64,000 bases of DNA from Phycomyces nitens. Taxonomy: Eukaryota; Mucoromycota; Mucoromycetes; Mucorales; Phycomycetaceae. Where the stretch lies: contig JAHRBC010000001.1 of the NCBI GenBank assembly GCA_022702545.1, positions 1,364,001 to 1,428,000 on the forward strand, read 5' to 3'. The notes under the pieces are model-generated. The model was given only the letters and a program-made list of their open reading frames with translations, ran no database searches and was not told where the DNA came from. This document shows positions 1-12,192 of the stretch, piece after piece (positions within the stretch are counted from its first letter, which is position 1; every line of letters starts with the position of its first letter). A program made the position numbers and the translations under genes.

Positions 1-1564
1 TGAAATTAGCCTAGTACTCGAATAAGACTTGCAGACTCACCATTTAATATAAATAGATCTCTAAAAACAATTGAACCCTTCTGGCCGTATATAGCAACAA
101 GATTAGAAAAATAATATAATTGGATATACAACATCATAAAAAGGGTAGAAGAAAACCCGTAGATTATTATCTAGATTATCATCTCGATTATTAATTAACT
201 ATCCAAGCCATACTTTGTTATAGAAACCACCTTGCCATGTCTCTTTCAATTTTAAATCTCTCTCAATTATTGTCCTATACAAGATATAAAAGAAAAATCA
301 AAGTTCTCGGACTGATTAAAGTTTATGACGATGTTGGCAATCTACCTCACCTTAAAGTGCAAAGTACAATAAGCAACAAAAGCAAATTTTACTCTTGAAA
401 AAAAATGCATTTATCAAGCATATTGAGAGCATTCCAAATGTATTATAATAGTGTGTTACGCTGTAGTCTTGTAGAAATTAAAACACACTATAGACATCAA
501 GGTCCTTGGTGTGTAATTGGGTATTGAAAACAGAGGTTTGGTCAAAATTTATATTCCCAAGACTATCTTTATAAAGCTAATATAGGTCATCAAACGCGTT
601 TTTAGACATCCTTTAATATTTCCCCATTAAACAATCGTGAGGCAATGATTTATTATTACATTTAGGGTTTGCTGAAACATTAGAGGGGATTCAATATGAT
701 TTTTATGATTTTTATTTATACAATCCAAAAAGTAAACTTATCATGTTGCCATTATACAGTCCATTGGATTTTACAGATAATAAAATATAATCAGAATAAA
801 AAAAAATATAGTCTAGTGGTTATATTTTGATGATCTTTGTTTGTGGTGTGTATTATATGTATAAAATTGTGCATTTAATGCGATTGAATTATAATAGGGG
901 GGGCTGTTTTCATTAGGGGGCTAAATTTAGGGGGTTTCACAATCTCTAAAAAATATATTTTGAGATTTAATTGTCAACCAATAATAATCAATATTTCTAA
1001 AGATCATTACATTATGTATTTTTAATTTTTAATTTTAATTTTATTGGATCCTATTTTTTCTGGTGACTCAAATTAGTATCATGATTGTTATGATTGTTAT
1101 TCTAAACAGCAAGATTGATTATAGAGATTATAATTTTAATTTTAATTTGCTTTTAATCACAGAAAATAAAAAATCATAAAGAAATGATGAAACCCCCCTA
1201 TGCTGATGCTCTCAATGAATGTTTCGGACTTGATCAACAGCCAATAAGATCCAGCAACAATATACAAAACAATCGCCTCTTTAAAATATTTTTTATTTAA
1301 TTTTTTTTTATATACTTGGTGTCAACTGAGCAAAGGACATCGTGTTCTGTAATACAGATTAGGCATTATTTTTATCTGTTTCGAATCCTATTGAGCAATC
1401 AGAATCTATAAACTTTTTTTTTATTTTTTTATTTTTCATTTTTTTTATTTATTTTTTTATTTTTTATTTATTTTTATTTATTTTTTATTTATTTTTATTT
1501 ATTTAAATATCAGAATAGAAATTCAATCACAAAACATTCACTTTTTCTTCTTGCACTCCATCAA
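1..1564. other. AT-rich intergenic region
   Basis: No coding region is supported here. The stretch is very AT-rich, with T/ATTT-rich low-complexity sequence at about 1421-1505. One candidate inverted-repeat element (929-1199) is listed separately. No tRNA-like sequence was seen. Confidence 0.6.
929..1199. repeat. Candidate MITE-like inverted-repeat element
   Basis: The left end reads AGGGGGTTTCA (929-939) and the right end reads TGAAACCCCCCT (1188-1199), its near-perfect reverse complement, 271 bp apart. The interior is AT-rich and non-coding. A similar G-run followed by TTCA borders the long repeats at 27787 and about 50689, so this end sequence may belong to a wider family. No clear target-site duplication was seen, and the arms are short, so chance pairing is possible. 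Confidence 0.3.
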
Positions 1565-2588
1565 ATGAACACTCAGACCAGTACGTCGAAGAATATAGAT
1601 ATAACCGTAACCACCATTCAATCTAATAAAGCGCTCTTCAGATACAATCAAGCGTAGATCAATTAAGCACTGGAATAAGGACAGTGTGAACGGTGGCCCA
1701 ACTTCTATCGAAATATTGATCACTTGGTTATGCAAGGAGGGAAACTATGGAAGATGGAAAGGAGGTGAAGCTCAGGGAATATCCAAAGAATCCCTGTGTT
1801 CAGAAATTAAAGCCAAGATGACTGAACATGGTATTAGCCACCGGCTAAACAGTGATATCAGAGGAAAAATACAACATTTGCAGGAAAAGTATCAGGATGC
1901 CCATCAGTTCCTTCACAAGACAGGCCAGGAAATCATTGACGGGTTACGGCAGAATGGAATGTCAGAAGAGAATATTGCCAAGACCATGAGAGGTAAGCTT
2001 TTGAGAATATGGAGAAAATCCTGCTGCCAAGACGAATAACAAAATGTTTGATTTTCCTTAGAAAAAACCACTGCCAAGTTCGCCTTTTTTTACCAGCTCC
2101 AGCCAGTCATGAACAGCGACCAAGCTCTTATTGCACCCCCCTGTCCCACCTCTTTCCAAGATAAAACTGATCACAATAGTCCATTTTCTCCTGGTGGTTC
2201 TGCTGAACTTGGTGAAGAAGAATGTGACGATAATGAAGACATTGAAGAAACCGAGGGACCAGAAGGGTCTCTTAAGAAGCAGGATTCTTCTGGTACTGAT
2301 CGACCCAGCAAAAGGGTTCGCAGAAATGTTGACACCAGTATTTCCGAGATCTTGAGAAGGTCCGAAGAAATGGAGAACCGGAGAAACATTCAGTTTGAGA
2401 AGCGCTTTGAAGCTGAAGAAGCGTTTAGACGAGAGCAACTGAGAATCCAAATAAGACAATTGGACGTGGATGAGAAACGGGCAGTAAGTGAGAGTGCCCA
2501 GGCTCAAGTAAACTATGCCGAGATGTTGAAGAGCTTGGGCTTGTCAAATGAAGAAGTGTTGGACAAAATGACCAATATGTTCAAATAA
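1565..2588 (+). CDS. Trihelix/Myb-like putative DNA-binding protein
   Basis: Three-exon model: 1565-1580, 1642-1992, 2062-2588, giving 297 aa. The first exon is only 16 nt; its donor is GTACGT and intron 1 has a CTAAT branch site before CTCTTCAG. Without this exon the frame has no ATG, because the longer single-exon reading would have to start at GTG. Residues around 20-95 contain NGGPTSIEILITWLCKEGNY followed by an RWKGG-containing helix-rich stretch, the pattern of a multicopy protein family in Mucoromycota and Basidiomycota related to Myb/trihelix DNA-binding folds. The middle is acidic (runs of D and E) followed by a short basic patch (SKRVRRN). The C-terminal ~90 residues are a charged predicted coiled coil. 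A chromatin or transcription role is inferred from family resemblance only; a link to transposons is also possible. Confidence is high for the exons, moderate for the family. Confidence 0.65.
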
Positions 2589-3214
2589 AATATATCTATA
2601 GATTTATAAATCATGTATACTAATGACAAAAAGAAGAAGAAGAATATTTTTGTTCAATCTTGAAACAAACCTTTTTTTACATATATCTGTGATCATTAAC
2701 CAAATCCACTCTCCACCAGAGTGCCTAAGAGTCAAATCACCATATTGGTGGTATTGGTACCCCATTCTCTGTAGATATGGCTTCATATGGTCCCATTTGA
2801 TGATATTTTATGGGTTGTAATGGCTTCATTTGTTGGTGCATAACACACAATAGTCGACGGGTTTTGTGATACAAATACATATATCTTTTTATCCATGTAT
2901 GTACAAGTGAATTAGGGGTCCCGTTTACAAAATCAAAGAAGTCAAGGTTTCCTTTATCTGGCTACTATTCTAAATGAAATAACCATTATTATCCATACAC
3001 ACTGTGAATATGATACATACCACCAGTAGATCATATATAAAGATTGATCAGCACCATGCATCACTAGATGTTCCAAGACTGCCACCGTTTGGATATCTTT
3101 TTTTTGTTTTTGTTTTGTTCTTTCATTACCAAAGCAATGAATGCGACTTTATTCATTCTTTTTTGTCTCCCCCCCCCTGGATTCTTGTTGGGTTTGGCAA
3201 GTGTGGTGATGAAT

Positions 3215-3430
3215 TCAGATATTTTTCTTTCTTCTCTTTTGCATCTTGAACTTCTTGGTTCTCGTACTGAGGTATCTTTGTTCTGATACGGCTACATACA
3301 TGGCTACTTCTGGGATATCTCGAATGATGTCTGTTGCTGGATCACCAAGCATAATACCTTGAATCAATCTCTCAAGGATCCTGTCTTTGATGGATCTTAG
3401 TACTGCCTGCCTGTCGCTTGTCTTGGGCAT
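3215..3430 (-). pseudogene. Possible PIF/Harbinger-type transposase N-terminal remnant
   Basis: A 71-codon reading frame starts MPKTSDRQAVLRSIKDRIL and continues into a helical, mixed-charge segment with RYLSTRTKK. This resembles first exons of HARBI1-like (PIF/Harbinger) transposase genes of Mucorales as I remember them, but no catalytic DDE region follows on either side. The reading degenerates into basic low-complexity residues before its stop, and a CTCA/GTACGA junction could be an old donor site. I cannot exclude a lone 5' exon of an unrelated gene. Confidence 0.3.
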
Positions 3431-5073
3431 ATTTGATAGTACTAGGTAATATTTTTAACAGAAAGAGTTGAAGAACAAAATAAAATTACTCGAGATTTAT
3501 TTATAATCTTTTTTCAAATTAATCTAACCAATCATTCCCTATTTTGAATCACAGAAAAAGAAATATAGAAATCATTAGGCGTTTGAAGCCACTATATTAT
3601 TTTCAAGATGACGCTTGATAATGATATCTTGTGTGGTTTGGAGGAGAAAAATGTTGATAGGGTGCATGTTTATCTATTAAAGTCGTTTAAACTATTTGCA
3701 CTCTCAACAGTTCATTTCTCATGTGTACAGGATAGATTTGGGTCATTCAAGTCTTGGTAATCTTGTCAATCAGTGATTACAATTGCCATCACAATGGTAT
3801 AAAGCACTCGAGACAAAAAAAAAGAAGAAGATATGCCGCCAAACACACTATTCCCATAGTAATCGACCGACAACATCATGGATACTTTTCTCTCTTTATA
3901 CCGTCATTCCCATTCAAATCAACAACATTTTTTTTAAAGAAAAAAATACTTGATCATTAGAGGCATTATTCATTGTCTCACATTAATATTCCATCCGAAA
4001 CAACTGTCCAAGGAACTATAACATTGATAACAAGGCACTCCATTTACTGAAAAGTGAAAAGAATGCCAAAAACATCCTTGAGAACCACAGATTATCTCAA
4101 CTAGATTATTTTTTTTTATCTAGAGAGACAGGTAACCATCACAAGAGATACAGCGGATAAGTACATTTCCAAAATTATTATACACCGTGCCATCCATAAA
4201 CTAGGGGAATCATCTTTTTTATACTATATTAAAATAACAGGTATCAAAAGGAGTACAAGAATAACCAACAATGGGATTATCTATAGAGCAATGGATCTAG
4301 ATTTATATCTTTTCCAAGAATAAAAACATGAGAGTGTGGTGCTTTTTTCCAGGGGGGAAAGATTCGGAAAATGCTTTGTTATGTCAAGGATACAGTTTGG
4401 GGCTGTGTATGGGCAGGAGGTACTAGTGCCTTAAAGATCACAATTAGACTCTTTGATCAGTATATGTCTATATTAATAAAAGTACAAGAGTACCAGTTCC
4501 AAGAACCATTAGGCATTGTATCCAACTTTTTATAAACAATGGAATAGAATACCTGTTAGATGATAGGGGAATTATATGTCAATTCAAAAGGATATAATCA
4601 ATCATTTGATTTAAACACATATGATTTGGGAGCTTCAACTCTTCAAGTACAAACTTATTTCTGTTGTAAAAAGTCAAGTGTATACATCTTTTCAATTGAT
4701 TTTTGTTTTATTGATTGATAAAATGCTGGTAATATGTTTTTATGTATCAATAGATCAATTGTTTTCATAGGTGCCTCCAATAATCTCTATTCTGCTTTAT
4801 TACAAGAAAAAATCCAGTAATAACAGAATATCAATAAACACTTTTATTCAAAAAGATAGCTTGTCCTTTTAACACAAATCTTGAAAGGTAATGTCGAGGA
4901 AATCTTTGGATTAAACGAGGTTCCAGCCGGATGGATATTATATATTTTTTTTATAAATTGTGTACAAAATTAAATGATTGGATTGATAAACTCAAGATCA
5001 TAATATATAGATTGTACTCTACAAGTATTTAATATACTTTATATAAATGATAACCTATCATTCATGGGTTTAA
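3431..5073. other. Intergenic, no feature recognised
   Basis: AT-rich sequence between the possible transposase remnant and the 3' end of the rhomboid gene. Reading frames are short and lack family resemblance. No inverted repeats or RNA-like sequences were recognised. Confidence 0.5.
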
Positions 5074-6773
5074 CTATGATGAGTCACACCAGTCTCTGAC
5101 AGGAAGGCATGAAAGGTATTTGCAGTTTGGACAGATCTATTTTACAAATTCAATATTTGTTTGGAATAATGTTTGGTAATTATATAATCTAGTCATAGTC
5201 ATCTATCTTACCTTGCTAGGGTCTGGAGAGTTATAGAATTGGCGAATAGTTACCACAAACATTACGACTAGTAACGCAGCTGCAATTCCACGAAGCACCC
5301 ATCTTACACCCTTTGTGGTGGTTGAGGATTTTTGTCTGATAGATACCAGGAGAATACCCATGACAATACCAACTGCAAACCCACCAATGTGAGCAAAGTT
5401 GTCCAGGCCAGGCAATAGGCCCAAAACAAGGGATATAATGATGGAAACAAATAATGTTGACAGTTCGCTGCAGAGGTTTGGGTTTGTCTTCCAATTGATG
5501 ATAATGTCTACAAGAGTATATCCAATCAATCCAAACAAGGCTCCTGAACACCCCATGGAGGCTATAATAGATATAAATCAAATTAGTTTTATATGGATTT
5601 GAAACCCCATTATTATTATTGTTATTATTATTATTTTATAACTACCTGATTTTCCTTGACTAAACATAGCACTCAATACAAATCCCCAGATTCCGGAACT
5701 CATATAAAGAAGAACATAGCGAGGGAGCCCAATTTCACGCTCAATGTCGATTCCCAGACGAAGATGGGTAAGCATATTCAGCAAGAAATGGACGATACCA
5801 GCATGGAGAAAGATGGGCAAGATAAATCGGAAAGACTGATTCGGAATCCCATTCTCAAATCCACCAAAGCCACACAGCTCCTCCAATGTACATGTGTCCT
5901 CTGTTGATTGATAGCAGCCCCCGTACTCAAGACTGGCTGTGTAGCCTGGAAGAGGCCTCATACAAGGCGTAAATCTAGCTCCAAGATTGATCATTACCTA
6001 GAATAATAAAGTATAGATATTGATAAGAGTGTATGGGATTTTAGTTCAAGACTTACAGTTGGACTTGGGCCTATCATTGGATTAAAAGGGTTTGTGTATA
6101 TTACACTAGATGTCAATTGATAGTTTCGTACAAATTCGTAAACCAAGGCACCCAGCATTGCCAGAGCAGATATCCAACTGAACCAAGGCTTTCTGACTGG
6201 ACCTATCAATAGGCGTACCCATACACTGCGATTGTAGCCATAAGGTAGAGGTTGGCCCAATTGCTGAGGATGTATGTAAGGGACGTTACCCTGGGGCGGT
6301 GGGTATTGATATGGGTATGGATATGGATAGGGTTGCTGATTTTGCGCTTGTGGCTGATTTGATTCTAGACGAGAAAATCCATCGCCGCGGGGCATGCTAT
6401 TCATGGCAATCACGTCTGGCTGTCCTACATTGCGTTTGTGAAGATCGTTGCCATTGCCATTGCCATTGCCATTGCCATTGCCATTGTCACTGAATGGTGT
6501 CTGACCAGATAATGGAGTTTTTTCAGGTACTCGAGATTCATCAACTGGTGATCCGATTCTGGCTTGGTTCTCAGGGGCAGAAAAAGGTACTTGGAATCCA
6601 TTGCTACTGCTAGATGGGTTGGTATAGATTGGTGATGGCATGATGCTCGGTGATTTTTGCGCGAATTGAACATGAGGCGAGTTATTAAAGCTAATGGATT
6701 CTGTCACAGGTACAGGAGATCCTTGGGACCTGTTGACAGGTTCAGTATTATCAGGAGTATCTCGGCCACGCAT
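5074..6773 (-). CDS. Rhomboid-family intramembrane serine protease
   Basis: Four exons on the minus strand: 6773-6057, 5997-5646, 5561-5212, 5136-5074; 493 aa. The N-terminal ~185 residues are a low-complexity cytosolic region (Asn-Gly dipeptides, Gln/Pro/Tyr-rich), then a first membrane segment (SWISALAMLGALVYEFV) and the rhomboid core. The catalytic serine lies in MGCSGALFGLIG and the catalytic histidine in NFAHIGGFAVG; the signature NLGARFTPCMR opens the luminal loop. The last exon was found beyond an in-frame stop: splicing a 75-nt intron after the PDPSK codons gives a Cys-rich tail (ICPNCKYLSCLPVRDWCDSS), a typical end for fungal eukaryotic-type rhomboids, which strongly supports the model. 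Expected role: cleavage of single-pass membrane proteins within the secretory pathway or plasma membrane. The substrate cannot be told from sequence. Confidence 0.92.
6447..6486. repeat. Hexanucleotide repeat encoding Asn-Gly dipeptides
   Basis: About six tandem CCATTG/GCCATT units within exon 1 of the rhomboid gene; on the coding strand they encode alternating Gly and Asn. The unit length is a multiple of three, so copy-number change would keep the frame. Confidence 0.85.
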
Positions 6774-9626
6774 TGAGTATGCTAATATTCAATATAATTA
6801 AACGAAAGAAAATTGAAAGCAAGGGGACCAAGTCGTTTGTACAGAAACTCTTACTTTAGTAGCGAGGGTTTGTACCCGTTCTTTTCTTGATTTGATTTGA
6901 TTTGATTTGATTTGTACTCCATTTTGTATTTGTACTTTTAATAGGCCAGTTTAGTTGAGTAAGTATACTATTTTTAAATAGCTTTGGAAGCACAAAGGCC
7001 ATCTCTGTATGCATGCCATGGATTATGTGGTGTAATTGCCAAGCGTATATATTTATTTATATTATAAATCAGCCTTTTTTTTTAATTGAGATATTTGACT
7101 TGGCATTATACACACATAGACAGCTACACATGTACTAAAACCAAATTCTCGATTACCGATATGGAGTCAGGATAATAGGGAATTTCAAGGTAACAGATTA
7201 TTGGATGCAGAAATCGTCAGCCAAACCTAGACTTTAAATCTTCTTTTCAGAATAACGTTTTTCCTCAGAAACCATCAATAAAATATAGATCAATTACTTT
7301 ATTAGACACCTCTTTAAATACTTTTTTTTCGATATTAAATCAAGCATAGAGAATGTCATCCATCTGAATAAAGAACGGTATTAAAAATAACTATCTTCAA
7401 GATTAATAAAAGGAAAATGCGCAGAAATGATTGGTAACACTAAGTATACAGAATTTGGCTTGTTAGCGTGAGATGAAAATGATCTAGTTGGAGTAAAGTT
7501 CTAAAAGGCAGGTTTATTTTGTCTTGCAGCTGGAAATATTTTGATGAATTTTAGTTTAGCAATTTTATATAGTCTCTTCACTGCTGTTCTCAAGAACAAC
7601 CCCACACAAGTATACTAATCAAACAGTGTCTTATAAAGCGACGACAATTATTACTGTTTCTCTGAACATCATCAACCTTTAATCTGGAAATAAGACGCGA
7701 CTGTTTTTTAACTTGCTCTTAAAGAACACAGAAACTAGGGAAGAAATCATGGCACTCATAAAAACAATAACATAAGATATAGCCAATGTTAAGTAGGTAA
7801 TCTCGGCAAGAAACATTAAAGGCATGTCCAAAGATATTATTTCCTCTACTAAACTCGACATGATTTGTATTCAATAACCTATTAATCTGCAAAAAGCTTG
7901 ATCTATCACTATTGAAGATCCAGTCCTCTCAAGCACATAAAAGTGTACTACAAACTGTCAATCATGCGTAAAACGCTTCAAGGTAAAACATTCAATTGGC
8001 TTTTCATCAAAACGAGGCTTTATACCATGACATATGACGATCAATACATATATTTTAAATGATCAAATCTTGAATAATTCCGTCATTAACTACTTGTATA
8101 GAAAAGTATTAAGAGAGGCGTCCTGAAAATTACAGCCAAAGCGACGAGAACTCAAAGAGAAACAGGGCACACGGAATTTAGAGATAAGAGATGTACAGAC
8201 AGCTTTTGCGTTTCGGTGCTGAAGCTGAACCATGACACGGGAAGGAAAGGTTCTGATAGCGCCAAAAAAAAAAAGAAAACTTTGGTGGAAATTGAATTTC
8301 AATACGTTGATAAGTTAAGGGAAGATGAGTTGTAGGCTCGTGTCAGGAAATGCATATTTGGCAATTCTGGGCGCCATGGGTTGCTTTACTTAATTCACAA
8401 AGGTAGTACTGCTGAAACCAAAGCTACCTACTGATATACAGGGACTTAGATAGCTGTCAAAACAGAAGCCATAGTCACCCCAGTAATAAAAGCAGGCTAC
8501 GTAAATAAAGATTATTCTATTAAAAATTAATATACGAGTGCTTTTACTCCTGTTCAGAAAAATAAAACTCTCTAGTAGGTAAAAGCTTGGCCAAAAGTAT
8601 TCGGAAAAGGTTTGATAATGATAGTATCCTGATACTTGGTGACTGGTTGGCTGAACATGTAAAATATCATAAGCCCATAAAAAGCATCTAAATAGGTATG
8701 AATCTGGTAAAATAAGGTCTTGAAGTATGCCGGATTGATAACTCCAAGACTTCCCGGTCTATTCCACGCGTGTTTAAACTGTAAACTTAATATGCTTTAA
8801 ATAAAGTTCAAAGCCTTTGACCATTCCAAAGAATAACCTATCTTTACAATAGCTTGTAACACTCCTTTTTAAAGTAAATGAGTTACGCCCGCTCTCCAAG
8901 AGTACTCTGATTACCTCCCATTATAGGCAGAAAACTATACCTAGTTCTACCGCAAATGCCTAATTATGTGGTACTATAATTTTATGAATTTCTAGTTATA
9001 TGATCTTATATCAGAGATTTGGTAGTTTGGCTCAATCTTAAACATCACAACTAATAGGTTTACCGATTTGGATCAGTTGTTGACTTTATTACTGAAGAAT
9101 TTAGTAGTTTGGTTCAGATAAAGGTATTTTCATTTTTTTTGTGAGTGTGTCAAGGCCTGGCGCCTGTGAGCATATAGGCCACCCATGAGAGCGAGAAGAA
9201 TAGTTGAAAATATAAATAAATAAATAATAAAAAGAAATCCCAAAATACTGGGGGAAAAGAAATAAAGAACGAAGTAAAAAGTAATTGTTTTTGACACAGC
9301 ATGATAGAGAGAGTAGTCAGCGAGAAGTAAAATAAAGCACTGAAAAAATCCCAAGTGGGGGAAAACGACTTTTAAAAAGGTAAAATAAAACATACAGCTG
9401 ATAAAAATACAGGTAGAATAAGTATATAGAGAAGAAAAAGAATGAGACTTCAAGAATCGAGAATAAGTAACTAGATGCTGACGGTACCAAGATTAGGAAC
9501 GGATTTCAGCAAGGATCAGAACTCTAAAGAGGGATCCCCTTTAGAAACTCGGACAATCCATTTATGAATCTTATCGCACAACAGAGCCAAGAAAACTTGA
9601 CCGTGCTAAGCACAGCTTTGGAATTA
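6774..9626. other. Gene-poor intergenic region
   Basis: Upstream of the rhomboid gene there is a short TTTGA tandem run (about 6889-6914). The remainder is AT-rich with only short frames. A weak membrane-protein-like ORF at 7679-7861 is listed separately. Near 9017 and 9099 an imperfectly repeated phrase (TTTGGTAGTTTGG-like) occurs twice; no function is evident. Confidence 0.45.
7679..7861 (-). CDS. Doubtful small ORF with two hydrophobic segments
   Basis: A 60-codon ATG-initiated frame (starts MSSLVEEIISLDMPL) has two hydrophobic stretches that could form a hairpin of membrane helices and a basic tail. I recognise no family. It has no intron, no clear TATA box and no supporting neighbour, and AT-rich DNA produces hydrophobic frames by chance. 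Treat it as a candidate only. Confidence 0.15.
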   Translation of the reverse strand: MSSLVEEIISLDMPLMFLAEITYLTLAISYVIVFMSAMISSLVSVFFKSKLKNSRVLFPD

Positions 9627-9813
9627 GAGGTAGGCAGACGTAAAATACCGCGCTTTGTTCAAATTTTTACTTTACCCAATGATAGTATGATAACATTACA
9701 AATTGTGAGCCCAAAAAAAAGCGGTTTACTACATTTTATTGTACATTGGAACCTATTAAATAATACTTATTAAAAAATTGAACAAAGCGCGGTATTTTAC
9801 GTCTATCCATCTC
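9627..9813. mobile_element. 187-bp TA-flanked MITE (Tc1/mariner type)
   Basis: The left end GAGGTAGGCAGACGTAAAAT (from 9627) continues through ACCGCGCTTTGTTC. The right end is its reverse complement with a few changes (about 40 bp arms), ending at 9813. Both ends are flanked by TA (9625-9626, 9814-9815), the target duplication of Tc1/mariner-superfamily elements. The centre is AT-rich and has no transposase, so it would be a non-autonomous element. Confidence 0.75.
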
Positions 9814-9815
9814 TA

Positions 9816-11174
9816 ATATGATGATTATGATGATTTATATATTCATAAACTATTAAGTTATAAAATTTATAACATGCAAAAATCAACAATGCTTAAATCT
9901 AGTAACATAACCTGCTGAGGATACTACTCATTCTTCTCTCTGTCGTCTTTGAAACCTTGGCATGGACATAACCATAAACTTTGGGTATGTTATTTTCTGT
10001 CCTGTACCAGAATATAAAAGACTGTATATTCTGTAGATCATGTATATCCTCTTCCAATACCCTTAAAATAAAGAAGAATCCAACCAGTAGCATCAAAGTT
10101 ACCAAAATATCACACAATCATATAGTGTTATTAATAAACTAACCCAATAAAGTTTTTGAACAATAATATGTTTTGTTTAATATTTTGCTCAATTTTATTT
10201 ATTTTTCTTAAATCGTCCACTTTCAGATTAAAACACTTCAATTTTAGTTTATTTACTCGACTGTTTTGTCAAGAACAATGACTATTAAATAACATTTTTA
10301 AGCTTTGAAAATTATTTTTATCAACCTTTTTAAAAGAATTACTAATGAACACGACCTTACAAATATTACATTCTTTTTGAAAATCATCGTTGGTAGTAAA
10401 TCATTGAATCTTCAACTTTATCTTTACTATAAAGCAAGTCTGATCAACGCAAGTTAATTGTGGTAGCCGAAGAATATATGCATAACTCTATTACAGATAC
10501 TTTCAATTCTTTTAATCGCAAAGGTCAAACCATCCACTAAAAAGTAATTCCAAGCCATTGCCATGCCGTTATCCCTGTGACGAATTAAGGATCAAGGACT
10601 TATAGATAATACAAGGGTATCTTTTTTTATAATAGTGACACGTTGTGTGAATATTCACATTTACGGGTGGCCCAAACATAGAAACATCTTTCTAAATCCT
10701 TTTAATCAATTATGTAAACCAGTTGTTGCAGTCATGGCCTTGGGAAAGAGCATAATTGTTACGACTGGCGCAGTAATTAATTGAAAATCATAAGGATTGT
10801 AACGGTGAACCTCAACAGCATTTATTATTTCTATTTTTTCTTATCCGTTATCGATTATCTAAAGAAGCATAAGTTATCCCAAAATATTAGTAATAGCTTA
10901 TTAATATTTTGCTAATTATATTATTTTATTCATTATCAAAATCTCTATATAAATATCGAAAGATGGAAGCAGTAAAGGACATCCTTACACATCACTTCTA
11001 TTTTATTTTTATCTTTCTCAAGAGAACAAGCTGTCAATTGCCAATATTTGGGCCATGAAGTTGTTAGAAGAGATTGATATTTATTCTCTTTTTCTGTTAA
11101 CCGTCTGGATCACTTCTTTACAAAAACCAACACAGCCCGTCTCAATAGAAAGAATATTATTGTGGTATATATAT
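9816..11174. other. Intergenic, no gene recognised
   Basis: AT-rich DNA between two repeats. Frames are short and hydrophobic or low-complexity. No RNA gene was recognised. Confidence 0.45.
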
Positions 11175-11372
11175 TCATTGTTCAAGTTCCCTTGTAGTTT
11201 GATACCGATTATATGGTGGTTGCTTCTCACCGTAGTTGTGTGAAGTGTATGTCCACATGACGTTTAACTGTTCCAAAGATGTAGGCTTGACATGGCCATT
11301 AGCAAAGAGTAACCAGTTATCAGTTGTTGAATTTGTGTTCACCCGGCTCTGATATGTATAACACGCATCCAA
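11175..11372 (-). pseudogene. Decayed copy 1 of an unidentified coding repeat
   Basis: A 65-codon open frame on the minus strand contains NWLLFANGHVKP, then LEQLNVMWTYTS and a PPYNR motif. Related sequences occur at about 27390-27567 (minus) and 29256-29430 (plus): WLLF, EQL and TYT recur in the same order. DNA similarity extends across roughly 170-200 bp. I do not know the protein family. The open frame here is the longest of the three, but no start context or exon structure supports expression. Confidence 0.45.
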
Positions 11373-11460
11373 AGTAGATACAGTTTTTATCTTATTTTTA
11401 TTACTAGAAATAACAATTTATTATATTTACAAAAAAAAAGTATTTATTATCAACATACTA

Positions 11461-11780
11461 GAGAAGGGGATATCTTATGAAAATTTATAATTTCTATATT
11501 TGTACAACAAATTTAAACTCAAAAGAACATTTAATATCTCCGATAAGTCATAGAATTATGAAATTTTCGTAAAACTGGATGACGTCTAGCACATATTTTA
11601 TTTTCTTACGAGAATTTGGCTCGAAATTTACGTAAAATCACGTAAATTTGCAAGGATTCTTTCATAACTAGGATCCAAATTTTCATAGGACTTTAAAAAT
11701 GAAGCGATGTCTCACATATAAGAACCGACTTAATCACAGACCCTTAAAATTTATAAATTTTCATAAGATATCCCCTTCTC
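11461..11780. mobile_element. 320-bp TA-flanked MITE with perfect 30-bp terminal inverted repeats
   Basis: Terminal inverted repeats start GAGAAGGGGATATCTTATGA and match perfectly for 30 bp at both ends (11461-11490 and 11751-11780). TA dinucleotides flank both sides (11459-11460, 11781-11782), as expected for Tc1/mariner-type target duplication. The interior is non-coding and contains smaller inverted pieces such as TTTACGTAAAATCACGTAAA. Perfect arms suggest relatively recent insertion. Confidence 0.85.
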
Positions 11781-12192
11781 TACTATCTGTTTAATAGTTT
11801 ACAACACTTTATAATTATTCACATTTAATGATTGATTGGCAGTTAATGTTTTATAGTACAAATTATATATTGGGGGTAATGAACTATTGATGACTAGAGT
11901 ATAAACCATTTCCATTCTCAAAAAGCTTGTTCGGGTCGACTATTTCCTAGGTATCGTCTAGCTATCGGGAGTGCAGCCGAGAGTTTTGTCGCCAAGTCTG
12001 GTATAATCGGAACCCCTTGTCTCTGGACCTGGATATACTTTATAGTACTTGGAATCACTGTGTTCTATAAGCCTTTTCTAAAAAAAAAAGACCAAAATGA
12101 GAGCACAAAGGGAAAACGTTGATAGTAATACTAGCACTTACCTAATCCATGGCCATCGGCTACGGAGTATCTACAAAACGGTTAGTAATACA

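Noticed and set aside
1538..1735. Minus-strand 65-codon frame that looks protein-like (LRLIVSEERFIRLNGGYGYIY)
   Set aside because: It overlaps exons 1-2 of the plus-strand trihelix-like gene, whose splice sites, start and family pattern fit; the antisense frame matches no family I know.
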